NCBI RefSeq assembly: GCF_003696235.1
Contig: NZ_RFFJ01000014.1
Location: forward strand, 1 to 53,590
Reading direction: 5' to 3'
DNA: 53,590 bases
DNA from: Streptomyces triticirhizae
GTDB taxonomy: Bacteria > Actinomycetota > Actinomycetes > Streptomycetales > Streptomycetaceae
In this document: piece after piece, positions 16,316 to 24,799 of the stretch
Layout: each line of letters opens with the position of its first letter
Position numbering within the stretch: the stretch's first letter is position 1
The notes under the pieces: generated by a model
What the model was told of the DNA's origin: nothing
Database searches by the model: none
What the model saw: the letters and a program-made list of their open reading frames with translations, nothing else
Made by a program: the position numbers and the translations under genes

Positions 16316-18436
16316 ATGACACCCACCGCACCCCGGCGCGCCCCGCGCCGGCCGAGCCGCCGCGTGCTCACGCTGCTCGGCGCGGCGGCGCTGGCGCCGA
16401 CCCTGGCGTTGACGCTCTGGCAGCCGGCGGGCTCGGCCGCCCCGCCCGAGGAGACGACGCCGGCCGCGCACGGGATGATCCCCGTCGCCGACGCCTTCCG
16501 CTCCGGCGGCGCCCAACCGGGCCAGGACGCGCTCGCGTTGACCGGCTTCGCCGCCGAGGGCGCCCGCGCCGTGTTCACGGTGGCCGGCGCGGAGGAGGGC
16601 GCCAGCGGGCTGACCGTGCACTACCGCACCCAGGGCGAGGAGACGGCGACGGTCACGCTGCTGGCCAACGGCACCGAGGTCGAGCGGCTCGCCCTGCCCG
16701 GCACCGCCGGCGCGTGGGACACCCTGGAGACCGGCGTCCCGCTGCGGGCCGGCCTCAACACCGTGACACTGCGCACCGCGTCCGGGGACAACGGCGCCTT
16801 CGAGCTGTCCGGCATCACCGTGGCCGACGCCGCCCCCGCCCCGACCCGGGGCGCCGCCCTGCCCTACACCGCCTACGAGGCGGAGGCCGGCACGACCGAC
16901 GGCACCGTCATCGGACCGGACCGCACCTATCTGACCGTGCCGTCGGAGGCGTCGGGCCGGCAGGCCGTGGTGCTGGAGGAGACCGGCTCCCACGTCGAGT
17001 TCGAACTGACCGAGCCCGCCAACGCGTTGACCCTGCGCCACTCGATCCCCGACAGCGCCGACGGCACCGGCATCGACGCGACCCTCAGCCTCTATGTGAA
17101 CGGCGAACACCACCGCGACCTGGAGTTGACCTCACGCCACGCCTGGGTCTACGGGGAGTACCCGTACACCAACAACCCCGCCGAGGGTTCCCCGCACCGC
17201 TTCTTCGACGAGAGCCGGGTGCTGCTCGACGAGGAGTTGCCGGCCGGCACCGTGCTGCGGCTCCAGAAGGACGCCGAGGACACCGCCGACTCCTACACCG
17301 TCGACCTGCTGGAGGCCGAGACGGCGCCCGGGCCTGGCACGATGCCCGACGGCTTCGTCGACGCCACCGAGCGCGGCGTCACCCCCGACGACGGGAGCGA
17401 CGACACCGCCGCCCTCAACGAGGCGCTCGCGCAGACGAGTTCGGAGGGGCTCGGGCTGTGGCTGCCGCCCGGCGACTACCACATCTCCGACCATGTCAAC
17501 CTGACCGGGGCCACCCTGCGCGGCGCCGGCGAGTGGCACACCGTGCTGCGCGGCAGCGACGGGCTCGGCGGCTTCTTCGGCCGGGGCGGCACCAGCGTGG
17601 TGCAGGACCTCACCCTCGACGGCGGCGCGACGGTCCGCGACGACGCCGGCGACCACGCCGCGTTCGAGGGCGACTTCGGCAGCGGCTCGACGCTCCAGAA
17701 CATCTGGATCGAGCACAGCAAGGTCGGCCTGTGGATCCAGTCGCCCACCGACGGGCTGCTGGCCACCGGGCTGCGCATCCGCGACACCTACGCCGACGGC
17801 GTCAACCTGCACCGGGGCACCGCCAACACCGAGGTGACCCACTCCAGCATCCGCAACACCGGGGACGACGGGCTGGCCATGTGGTCGGAGTCCGAGGCGG
17901 TCAGCGACAGCGCGTTCCGCTTCAACACCGTGCAGGTGCCGCTCCTGGCCAACGCGGTCGGCATCTACGGCGGGCACGCCAACGGCGTCGAGGACAACGT
18001 GCTGGCCGACACCGTCACCTCCTCCGCCGGCATCGCGATCAGCACCCGCTTCTCGCCCGTCCCGTTCAGCGGCACCACCTCCGTGCGGCGCAACACGCTG
18101 CTGCGCACCGGCGGCTACGAACCCAACTGGGACAGCGCCTTCGGCGCGCTGTGGATCTACGCCGACACCTCCGACATCACCGCGCCCGTGGTGGTCAACG
18201 ACCTGGAGATCGTGGACAGCACCTACAGCGGCATCCTGGTCTCCTGGCAGCGCACGGTGACCGAGCTGTCCGTCTCTGACGTGGAGATCACCGGCACCGG
18301 CCGGTTCGGCATCGAGATCAACGCGGCCGGCTCCGGAACGTTCTCCGGGGTGCGGGTCAGCGGCGCCGCCGAGGGCGGCCTCGACCTGACCGGCGGCTTC
18401 ACCGTGGAGCGCGGCGAGGGCAACTCCGGCTGGTAG
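16316..18436 (+). CDS. Secreted GH87 alpha-1,3-glucanase / mycodextranase with N-terminal carbohydrate-binding domains
   Basis: The 706-residue protein has an Arg-rich signal peptide (to about residue 42), two beta-sandwich carbohydrate-binding-like domains (about 55-170 CBM6/35-like; about 184-335) and a right-handed beta-helix (about 345-700). The helix carries the GH87 signature TYADGVNLH (D494) and RNTGDDGLAMWS (D517, D518), the three aspartates used by characterised GH87 mutanases. The family hydrolyses alpha-1,3-glucan (mutan) or the mixed alpha-1,3/1,4-glucan nigeran of fungal walls; which one cannot be told here. AAGGG sits 7 bases upstream of ATG 16316. Its place between importer and alpha-glucosidase genes makes it the depolymerising step of the locus. 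Confidence 0.88.
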   Translation: MTPTAPRRAPRRPSRRVLTLLGAAALAPTLALTLWQPAGSAAPPEETTPAAHGMIPVADAFRSGGAQPGQDALALTGFAAEGARAVFTVAGAEEGASGLTVHYRTQGEETATVTLLANGTEVERLALPGTAGAWDTLETGVPLRAGLNTVTLRTASGDNGAFELSGITVADAAPAPTRGAALPYTAYEAEAGTTDGTVIGPDRTYLTVPSEASGRQAVVLEETGSHVEFELTEPANALTLRHSIPDSADGTGIDATLSLYVNGEHHRDLELTSRHAWVYGEYPYTNNPAEGSPHRFFDESRVLLDEELPAGTVLRLQKDAEDTADSYTVDLLEAETAPGPGTMPDGFVDATERGVTPDDGSDDTAALNEALAQTSSEGLGLWLPPGDYHISDHVNLTGATLRGAGEWHTVLRGSDGLGGFFGRGGTSVVQDLTLDGGATVRDDAGDHAAFEGDFGSGSTLQNIWIEHSKVGLWIQSPTDGLLATGLRIRDTYADGVNLHRGTANTEVTHSSIRNTGDDGLAMWSESEAVSDSAFRFNTVQVPLLANAVGIYGGHANGVEDNVLADTVTSSAGIAISTRFSPVPFSGTTSVRRNTLLRTGGYEPNWDSAFGALWIYADTSDITAPVVVNDLEIVDSTYSGILVSWQRTVTELSVSDVEITGTGRFGIEINAAGSGTFSGVRVSGAAEGGLDLTGGFTVERGEGNSGW

Positions 18437-18478
18437 GCCGGCCGTTCATCCCTCACCGCTTCCCTTCGTCACTCATCG

Positions 18479-18504
18479 GCCCCCGCCCGCGACCGGGCGG
18501 GGGC
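18479..18504 (+). terminator. Intergenic hairpin between the GH87 and GH13 genes
   Basis: GCCCCCGCCCG (18479-18489) pairs perfectly with CGGGCGGGGGC (18494-18504) across a CGAC loop. No T tail follows. It lies in the 105-base gap inside an otherwise co-directional operon, so it may end most transcripts after GH87 or protect the upstream message, lowering alpha-glucosidase expression. Confidence 0.55.
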
Positions 18505-18541
18505 ACCCGACCGCGCGCTCACCGCCTAAGGAGCCCCGCAC

Positions 18542-20206
18542 GTGACCACCCCTGCGCAGCCCGCCGCCTCCCCCGCTCCCTGGTGGCGGACCGCCGCGAT
18601 CTACCAGATCTATGTCCGCAGCTTCGCCGACGGCAACGGCGACGGTGTCGGCGACATCCGGGGCATCTCCGAGCGGCTGCCCTACCTGCGGGACCTCGGC
18701 GTGGACGCGGTGTGGCTGACCCCCTGGTATGTCTCGCCGATGGCCGACGCCGGCTACGACGTCGCCGACTACCGCGACATCGACCCGCTCTTCGGCGACC
18801 TCGCCGAGGCGGAGGCGCTGCTGGCGGCGGCCCACGCGCAGGGCCTGCGGGTGGTCGTGGACCTGGTGCCCAACCACTGCTCCGACCAACACCCCTGGTT
18901 CCGCGAGGCGTTGGCGGGCGGGCCGGGAGCGGCGGCGCGCGAGCTGTTCTGGTTCCTGCCGGGGCGCGGCCCCGAGGGAGAACTGCCGCCCAATGACTGG
19001 GTCTCCTACTTCGGCGGGCCCGCCTGGAGCAGGATCACCGAGCCCGACGGCAGCCCCGGCCCCTGGTACCTGCACATGTTCGCGCCGGAACAGCCCGACC
19101 TGAACTGGGAACACCCCCGGGTGCGGGCCGAGTTCGAGGACATACTCCGCTTCTGGCTGGACCGGGGCGCGGACGGCTTCCGGGTGGACGTCGCCCACGG
19201 CCTGGCGAAGAAGCCGGGCCTGCCCGACGTCGGCCCCGAGCCCGACGTGACGGACCTGCCCTACCAGGACGTCGCCGGCGTCCATCAGATCTACCGCGAC
19301 TGGCGCCGGATCGTCGCCGGCTACCCGGGGGAACGGGTGCTCGTTGGCGAGGTGTGGCTGCCCTCGCCGGCCCAGTACGCCCGCTACCTGCGGCCCGACG
19401 AGCTGCACTCGGCGTTCAACTTCGACTTCCTGTGCGCCCCCTGGGAGCCGGCGGCGCTGCGCCGGGTGATCGACGAGACGTTCGCGGCCCACGAGCCGGT
19501 GGGCGCGCCGCCCACCTGGGTGCTCTCCAACCACGACACGATCCGCCATGTCACGCGCTACGGCCGCGCCGACACCTCGTTCGACATGGGCGACAAGCGG
19601 CTGGGCGACCCGAGCGACGAGCGGCTCGGCCGGCGGCGGGCCCGGGCGGCCGCGCTGCTGACCCTGGCGCTGCCGGGCGGCGTCTATGTCTACCAGGGCG
19701 ACGAGTTGGGGCTGCCCGAGGTGCGGGACCTGCCGGACGAGGTCCTCCAGGACCCGACGTTCGTCCGCTCCGGCGGGGCCGACCGGGGGCGGGACGGCTG
19801 CCGGGTGCCGCTGCCGTGGGCGGCGGACGCGCCGGCGTTCGGCTTCTCGCCGCCGGACGCGCGGGCCACGCCGTGGCTGCCGCAGCCGGCGGGGTGGGGA
19901 GCGCTGGCGGTGGACGCCCAACGGGCGGACCCCGACTCGACGTTGTCCCTCTACCGGTCGGCGCTGGCGCTGCGGCGGGAGCGGCTGCGCGGGCTGCCGG
20001 AGACGCTGCGGTGGGTGGCCTCGGCCCCTGACGTGCTGTGCTTCGACCGGGTGGGGGCGCTGCGGTGCCTGGTCAACCTGGGCGAGGCGCCGGCGCCCCT
20101 GCCGGCCGGCGCCGAGGTGCTGCTGGCCAGCGGGCCGCTGACGACAACGGCGGACGGCGGGCGGGCCGTTCCGCCGGACACCGCCGTCTGGCTGGCGCCG
20201 GCCTGA
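18542..20206 (+). CDS. GH13 alpha-glucosidase / oligo-glucosidase (cytoplasmic)
   Basis: The 554-residue protein has no signal peptide and is a complete alpha-amylase-family barrel with a short C-terminal sheet domain. Conserved regions are DLVPNH (107-112), GFRVDVAHG with nucleophile D216, VGEVW with acid/base E270, and SNHD with D332. The start motif (YQIYVRSFADGNGDGVGDIRG split over 21-41) and the short loop set resemble bacterial exo-acting alpha-glucosidases of the GH13_30/oligo-1,6-glucosidase group. The GTG start at 18542 has AAGGAG 8 bases upstream. It would cut imported alpha-oligosaccharides to glucose as the last step of the locus. The final 100 residues are unusually Gly/Ala/Arg-rich but keep the frame. 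Confidence 0.92.
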   Translation: MTTPAQPAASPAPWWRTAAIYQIYVRSFADGNGDGVGDIRGISERLPYLRDLGVDAVWLTPWYVSPMADAGYDVADYRDIDPLFGDLAEAEALLAAAHAQGLRVVVDLVPNHCSDQHPWFREALAGGPGAAARELFWFLPGRGPEGELPPNDWVSYFGGPAWSRITEPDGSPGPWYLHMFAPEQPDLNWEHPRVRAEFEDILRFWLDRGADGFRVDVAHGLAKKPGLPDVGPEPDVTDLPYQDVAGVHQIYRDWRRIVAGYPGERVLVGEVWLPSPAQYARYLRPDELHSAFNFDFLCAPWEPAALRRVIDETFAAHEPVGAPPTWVLSNHDTIRHVTRYGRADTSFDMGDKRLGDPSDERLGRRRARAAALLTLALPGGVYVYQGDELGLPEVRDLPDEVLQDPTFVRSGGADRGRDGCRVPLPWAADAPAFGFSPPDARATPWLPQPAGWGALAVDAQRADPDSTLSLYRSALALRRERLRGLPETLRWVASAPDVLCFDRVGALRCLVNLGEAPAPLPAGAEVLLASGPLTTTADGGRAVPPDTAVWLAPA

Positions 20207-20233
20207 GCGGGATTCCGGGACGCCGGCGAACCG

Positions 20234-20277
20234 GCGGGCGGCGCGCCGGGGTCAGGCGGGCGGCGCGCCGGGGTCAG
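20234..20277. repeat. Tandem duplication of a 22-bp unit
   Basis: Two identical 22-base copies, each starting GCGGGCGGCGCGCCGG, occupy 20234-20255 and 20256-20277. They sit at the 3' end of a decayed minus-strand gene fragment, and the unit length is not a multiple of three, so the duplication shifts the frame. Confidence 0.85.
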
Positions 20278-20475
20278 GCCCAGCGAGCGGCGGACGCCGG
20301 TCTCCGGCGCGGTCTCGGCGAGGGCCCGCAGGATCGCGAGCGCCCGGGTCGTCGTCTCGACGGCCGCCGCGTGCCGCCCGCGCACGGTGTGTTCGTCCGC
20401 GAGGTCGGAGAGGATCGCGGCCCGCTGGTGCGTGATGTCGTCGGGCCGGAGGCGCGCGGGGTCCACGGCGTGGAT
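20277..20475 (-). pseudogene. Fragment of a TPR-containing (XRE-type) regulator
   Basis: On the minus strand about 65 residues look like real protein: ARLRPDDITHQRAAILSDLA, then RGRHAAAVETTTRALAILRA, ending ETGVRRSLG. This is a tetratricopeptide-like helical pair of the kind found near the C-terminus of Streptomyces helix-turn-helix regulators. No DNA-binding domain precedes it, and the 22-bp duplication disrupts its end. I see nothing else coding in 20207-20768; 20476-20768 holds no feature I can support. Confidence 0.4.
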
Positions 20476-20768
20476 CGGTCCGGCCGAGCACGCGGGCGCC
20501 GGCCGCGCCGCGCCCCGCCCAGGCCGCGCGACGTCATCCCGTTCCTCAACCTGGCGTGGGCGTTCCGATGAATGACGTAACCGCCGCACGTTCGGATGGA
20601 CGTGTCGGTGGACGTGTCGATGGTCGGTGCGCGGTTCCGGGAAGGGACCGCGCCATCGCGGTCACAGTATGCGCGGCGGCGCGGGCGCAGCGTGCTGGTT
20701 CGGGGACGTCCCGCCCGCCCGGGCCGGTTCTCCTCGCGGGTGGACCGGGCGGGGCGGGCGGGGCGCCG

Positions 20769-23660
20769 TCAGCCGGGGGTCAGCAGGGCGGCCAACGCCT
20801 CGGCGGTCGCCGGGTGCTGGGCCACCAGGTCGGCTGCGGGGCCGGGCGCCGGGGCCTGCCCTTGGGCCGGCGCCCACTCCCCCGCCGCGCCGAGCAGCGC
20901 CGCCAACGCGTCGGTGGTGGCGGGGTGGTGGGCCAGCAGCTCGGCGGCGGGGCCCGCCGTCGGCGGGGCGGGCGGCGCGGCGGCCGGCCGTTCCTCCCAG
21001 GGCGGGACCAGGCCGTCCACGCCGGCCAGCGTGCCGGGGAACGTCCGGCCCGCCTCCCGCACCAGCAGCGGCAGCAGCTCGGCGGCCTCCTCCCGCAGCG
21101 TCATGATCAACCGGGGCAGCCAGGGCAGCAGCACCGCCTCCGGCAGCCGGGCGAACGCCCGCGACAGCTGCTCCACCACGAAGGGCGTGAGCGTCGGCAC
21201 CGGGTCCAACGCCTGCACGAAGCCGCTGACATAGCGCGGGAACGCCGGCACCACCAGCGGGTTGGCCAGCAGCGCCGCGCAGCGCTCCCGGAGCCCGGGC
21301 AGCGGCAGCAGGTCCAGCCGGTGCTCGGCGGCCCACAGCAGGGCCGTCCGGTCGGGCTCGCTCGGGTGCGACTGCCGCACCGCCAGCTCCAGTTGGGTCC
21401 GGTCGCAGCCGAGGGAGACGGCGAAGCCCTCAAGACCGAAGAGGAAGCCCAGCATCGCGCCGACCTGCCGCGCCCCCACGGCCTCGTCGGTGAACGCCGA
21501 GGGCAGCAGGGTGCAGTAGTGGGCGTAGCCGGTGGTGACGAAGATCTTCGCCCAGTCGGGCGGCCCGGCCTCGGTGGTGCGGTAGTAGCCCAGCAGGCGG
21601 CGTATCCGGCGCAGCACCCGGGGCGCGTCGTCCACCGTGCGCTCGGCGGCCAGCAGCGCGACGGCGCGGGCGCCGAGGTCGTCGACCAGCCGGCCGGGGC
21701 CGAGGTAGAGCAGGGCCTCCTCGACCGCCTCCAGGGCGGTGGCCGCCGTGGCGTTCGGCTGCCGCACCGCGCGGCGCAGCCGCCGCTCCAGCACCTGCTC
21801 GACGGTGACGCCCTCGTAGCCGAGCTGGACCAGCGCCCGCTGCTCGCGGCCGAGCGCGAGGTCCCAGCTCTCCTGGATGGACCGCTCCCCGAGCGTGCGG
21901 TCGCCCATCACCGGCCTGACCACGTCGCCGAGCAGTCGGCGCAGCATCCACAGCACGTCCGAACAGGGCCGCAGCTCGGGGTGGTTGGCCAGGTCGAGCA
22001 GGGCGCGCTGCTGGGAGCGGGTGGTGAGGTTGAGGCCGAGCGGGGCCAGCCGGTCCAGCACGTCGCGGGCCAGCGGCGGCAGCGCGTCGTAGCCGACGGT
22101 GCCGATGCGGTCCCCGCCCAGCAGCATCGCGCAGAGCCGCCGCACGTCACGCTTGCCGGGCACGGTGTCCTTCTCGACGCAGGTGACCGCCGCGTCCTCG
22201 AAGTCGTAGGCCGTGGGCCTGGCCCGGCCGCGCATCCCGGCGAGCAGGACGGAGGTCTCGAAGACGGCGATGGCGTCGGCGGTGCTGGCCGCGTACCCGT
22301 TGCGGCGGGCGAGGCGGACCAGATCCACGCACCAGCCGCGCAGCTCGTCCTCGTCGAGGGCGTGCGGGACCGGCGGCCGGTCGAGGAACGGCGTCAGCCG
22401 GTCAGGGCCGGGCCCGCCGCTCGCCGCCGGGGCGCCGGCGGCGCGCCTCGCCGGCTGCCTGCCCTTCCCCTTGCTTCCGGGCCGCTGGTTGGTGAGCCGG
22501 AACGGGGTGAGCCGCTCCCCGGTCAGGGTCCGCGACCAGGTGGCCGCCGCCAGGGAGACGGCGCCGGGCGCGAGGCCGAACTGGGCCTCGATCGCCGAGT
22601 TGCTGGAGGGGATCAGCCCGTAGCGCCAGGCGGTCGCGGTGCGCGGCGGGATCGGGAACGGCTCGGCGCGCGAGGCCAACCCGAACTGCTCGACGCGGCT
22701 GGCCGCGTGGAAGGCGCCGCAGACGTGGAGGCACTCGGCCGGGTCGGCACCCGAGGCGGCCAGGTGCTCCCTGATCCGCGTCCACATGTAGCGCTCGCGG
22801 TCCTCGTCGACGGCGAGCCGGGACCGCCGCTCGGGGCGCAGCCGCCGGAAGAGGCTGCCGATCATCACCATGACCTGCCGGTAGGTCGGGTAGTCGGCGC
22901 CGGCCAGCGGCCGCTCCACATACTGGTCCCACCACTCGGACCAGTGCCGGACCTTCCCGTGGTGCAGCAGGAACGCCTCCAACTCGGCGAAGCCGGGGCG
23001 CAGTCGACCGACGCCGATGCCGAGGGCGTCCCCGTGGAGCGCGGCCTCGTCGGGCACCTCGCCCGCCTCGGCCGCCCGGGCCGTCCCGGAGGGCTCGCCG
23101 GCCTCGGACGGCTCGGCGTCCGGGGCGTTCCCGCGTTCGCGCCACTGGAGGACATGGTCGGCTGAGCGGTCCACCAGCACCAGCTCCACGCCCGGGGTGT
23201 CCAGGGCGTAGGCGATGGCCTGGTACTCGGCGGACGCCTCGGTCAGCGGCGCGACCACGCTCAGCGGCGCCCAGTCGGTGGGGAAGCCGTCCACCTCGGT
23301 GGCGAACGCCTGGAGCGCCACGGGGAGTTGGCAGTTGCGCAGCTCGTCGAGGAGCGGCGCGAGGTCCTCGGGCAGCTCCAGGTAGATCACCCGGGGGCGC
23401 TTCTCCGCCAGCCGCCGCGCCATGGCCAGCGCGGAGGCGGGCGAGTGGTGGCAGACCGGGAAGATCTCCAACTCCTCGGCCAGCGCCCGGTCCACGTCCT
23501 CGACCATGCCGGTCAGGATCTCGGGCACCGCGTCCCCGGGCCCGGCGAACGCCTCGGCCGCCTCCCGGAGGCGCTCGCGCAGCGCGCCGAGCCCCGCCGG
23601 GGCGTCGCCGGCGGCGTCCGCGTCGCCGGTGCCGGTGCTGATGACGGGGGCGCGGCTCAT
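20769..23660 (-). CDS. DUF5682 family protein (YehM-like), fifth gene of the MoxR/VWA/SWIM operon
   Basis: The 963-residue protein matches the DUF5682 family (E. coli YehM is a member). Residues 60-330 look like a Tiki/TraB/GumN-type domain: PVCHHSPASALAM (68-80), VIYLELPEDL (91-100), then DEDRERYMWTRI (285-296) and CGAFHAASRVEQFG (314-327). About 420-880 is a long helical region resembling repeat scaffolds. The extreme C-terminus holds two copies of a 24-residue helical motif (903-926 and 940-963) joined by a Pro/Ala linker. The ATG at 23660 overlaps the stop of the ATPase gene by ATGA, which fixes the start; the frame is open further upstream only as antisense-type noise. Biochemical function is unknown. 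Confidence 0.85.
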   Translation of the reverse strand: MSRAPVISTGTGDADAAGDAPAGLGALRERLREAAEAFAGPGDAVPEILTGMVEDVDRALAEELEIFPVCHHSPASALAMARRLAEKRPRVIYLELPEDLAPLLDELRNCQLPVALQAFATEVDGFPTDWAPLSVVAPLTEASAEYQAIAYALDTPGVELVLVDRSADHVLQWRERGNAPDAEPSEAGEPSGTARAAEAGEVPDEAALHGDALGIGVGRLRPGFAELEAFLLHHGKVRHWSEWWDQYVERPLAGADYPTYRQVMVMIGSLFRRLRPERRSRLAVDEDRERYMWTRIREHLAASGADPAECLHVCGAFHAASRVEQFGLASRAEPFPIPPRTATAWRYGLIPSSNSAIEAQFGLAPGAVSLAAATWSRTLTGERLTPFRLTNQRPGSKGKGRQPARRAAGAPAASGGPGPDRLTPFLDRPPVPHALDEDELRGWCVDLVRLARRNGYAASTADAIAVFETSVLLAGMRGRARPTAYDFEDAAVTCVEKDTVPGKRDVRRLCAMLLGGDRIGTVGYDALPPLARDVLDRLAPLGLNLTTRSQQRALLDLANHPELRPCSDVLWMLRRLLGDVVRPVMGDRTLGERSIQESWDLALGREQRALVQLGYEGVTVEQVLERRLRRAVRQPNATAATALEAVEEALLYLGPGRLVDDLGARAVALLAAERTVDDAPRVLRRIRRLLGYYRTTEAGPPDWAKIFVTTGYAHYCTLLPSAFTDEAVGARQVGAMLGFLFGLEGFAVSLGCDRTQLELAVRQSHPSEPDRTALLWAAEHRLDLLPLPGLRERCAALLANPLVVPAFPRYVSGFVQALDPVPTLTPFVVEQLSRAFARLPEAVLLPWLPRLIMTLREEAAELLPLLVREAGRTFPGTLAGVDGLVPPWEERPAAAPPAPPTAGPAAELLAHHPATTDALAALLGAAGEWAPAQGQAPAPGPAADLVAQHPATAEALAALLTPG

Positions 23661-24784
23661 GACAGGGTCGCGATCGCCTCGCGGCCGCCGTCCAGGAAGT
23701 CCCGCCAGGGGCCGCCCTGTTCGCCCTCGCTGCGCGGCTCTATGACGCCGTGCCAGAACTTGTTGAGGATCGCCAGATCCTCCGGGCTGCGCCGGGCGAG
23801 CGAGCCGACCAGGGAGCCGGCGAGGGTGTGGGCGCCCAGCTCCTTCTCGCCGAAGAACTGGCTGTGCAGCACGGCGTCCTCCAGCACGCCGATCTGTTCG
23901 GCGGTGGAGAGGGCCGACTCCAGCCGTTCGTCGTCGCTGGCGGCGTTGGCCGACACCGCGCGCAGGTCGGCGAAGCTCTGGAGCAGGATGTCCAGCAGGG
24001 TGGGCGGCACCTCCACCTCGATCCGGTGGCGGCGCAGCAGCTCGGCGGTGCGGAAGCGGACGATCTCCGCCTCGGTGCGCTTGTTGGTGACCACCGGGAC
24101 CCGCACGAAGTTGAACCGCCGCTTCAGCGCCGACGACAGGTCGTTGACGCCCCGGTCCCTGCTGTTGGCGGTGGCGATGATGGAGAACCCCGGCTGGGCG
24201 AAGACGGTGGCCTCGCCGCTGTCGCCGTCGAGTTCGGGGATGGAGACGTACTTCTCGGAGAGGATCGAGATCAACGCGTCCTGCACGTCGCTGGTGGCGC
24301 GCGTCAGCTCCTCGAAGCGGCCGATCACGCCGCGCTCCATCGCCGTCATGATGGGCGAGGGGATCAGCGCGTCGCGGGACTGGCCCTGGGCGATGACCTG
24401 GGCGACGTTCCACGAGTAGGTGATCTGGTCCTCGGTGGTGCCGGCGGTGCCCTGGACCACCAGCGTCGAGTTGCGGCAGATCGCGGCGGCGAGCAGCTCG
24501 GCGAGCCAGCTCTTGCCGGTGCCCGGGTCGCCGATCAGCAGCAGCCCCCGGTCGGAGGCGAGGGTGACGATGCTCCGCTCCACGAAGCTGCGGTCGCCGA
24601 ACCACTTCTGCGGGATCTCGCGGTCCAGGCCGTCGGCCCGCTCGGAGCCGAGGATGAACAGGCGCACCATCTTCGGGCTGAGCCGCCAGGAGAACGGCTT
24701 GGGCGCGTCGTCGACGGACTCCAGCCAGTCCAGTTCATCGGCGTACTTGACCTCGGCGGGCGCGCGCAGCGGGGTGTCGGTCAT
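23657..24784 (-). CDS. MoxR-type AAA+ ATPase (YehL-like)
   Basis: The 375-residue cytoplasmic ATPase has Walker A GDPGTGKS (85-92), a Walker-B-position motif GRFEELTRA in which the usual DE is EE (E158, E159), sensor 1 IATAN (203-207) and an arginine-finger region ALKRRFNFVRV (219-229). The family is MoxR-like (AAA_5), whose members usually act with a VWA-domain partner as a chaperone that remodels target proteins or inserts metals. It begins 15 bases after the VWA gene, with AGGAGA upstream, and ends overlapping the DUF5682 gene. By order and domain content it corresponds to YehL of the enterobacterial yeh operon. Confidence 0.92.
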   Translation of the reverse strand: MTDTPLRAPAEVKYADELDWLESVDDAPKPFSWRLSPKMVRLFILGSERADGLDREIPQKWFGDRSFVERSIVTLASDRGLLLIGDPGTGKSWLAELLAAAICRNSTLVVQGTAGTTEDQITYSWNVAQVIAQGQSRDALIPSPIMTAMERGVIGRFEELTRATSDVQDALISILSEKYVSIPELDGDSGEATVFAQPGFSIIATANSRDRGVNDLSSALKRRFNFVRVPVVTNKRTEAEIVRFRTAELLRRHRIEVEVPPTLLDILLQSFADLRAVSANAASDDERLESALSTAEQIGVLEDAVLHSQFFGEKELGAHTLAGSLVGSLARRSPEDLAILNKFWHGVIEPRSEGEQGGPWRDFLDGGREAIATLS

Positions 24785-24799
24785 GAGTTGTTCAGTCTC

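Noticed and set aside
15427..18279. Long plus-strand frame overlapping the second permease and GH87 genes
   Set aside because: It runs out of frame through two well-supported genes and is Arg/Ala/Gly-rich without motifs.
20234..20277. CRISPR-like repeat
   Set aside because: Only two adjacent copies without spacers, and no cas genes in the window; it is a simple tandem duplication.
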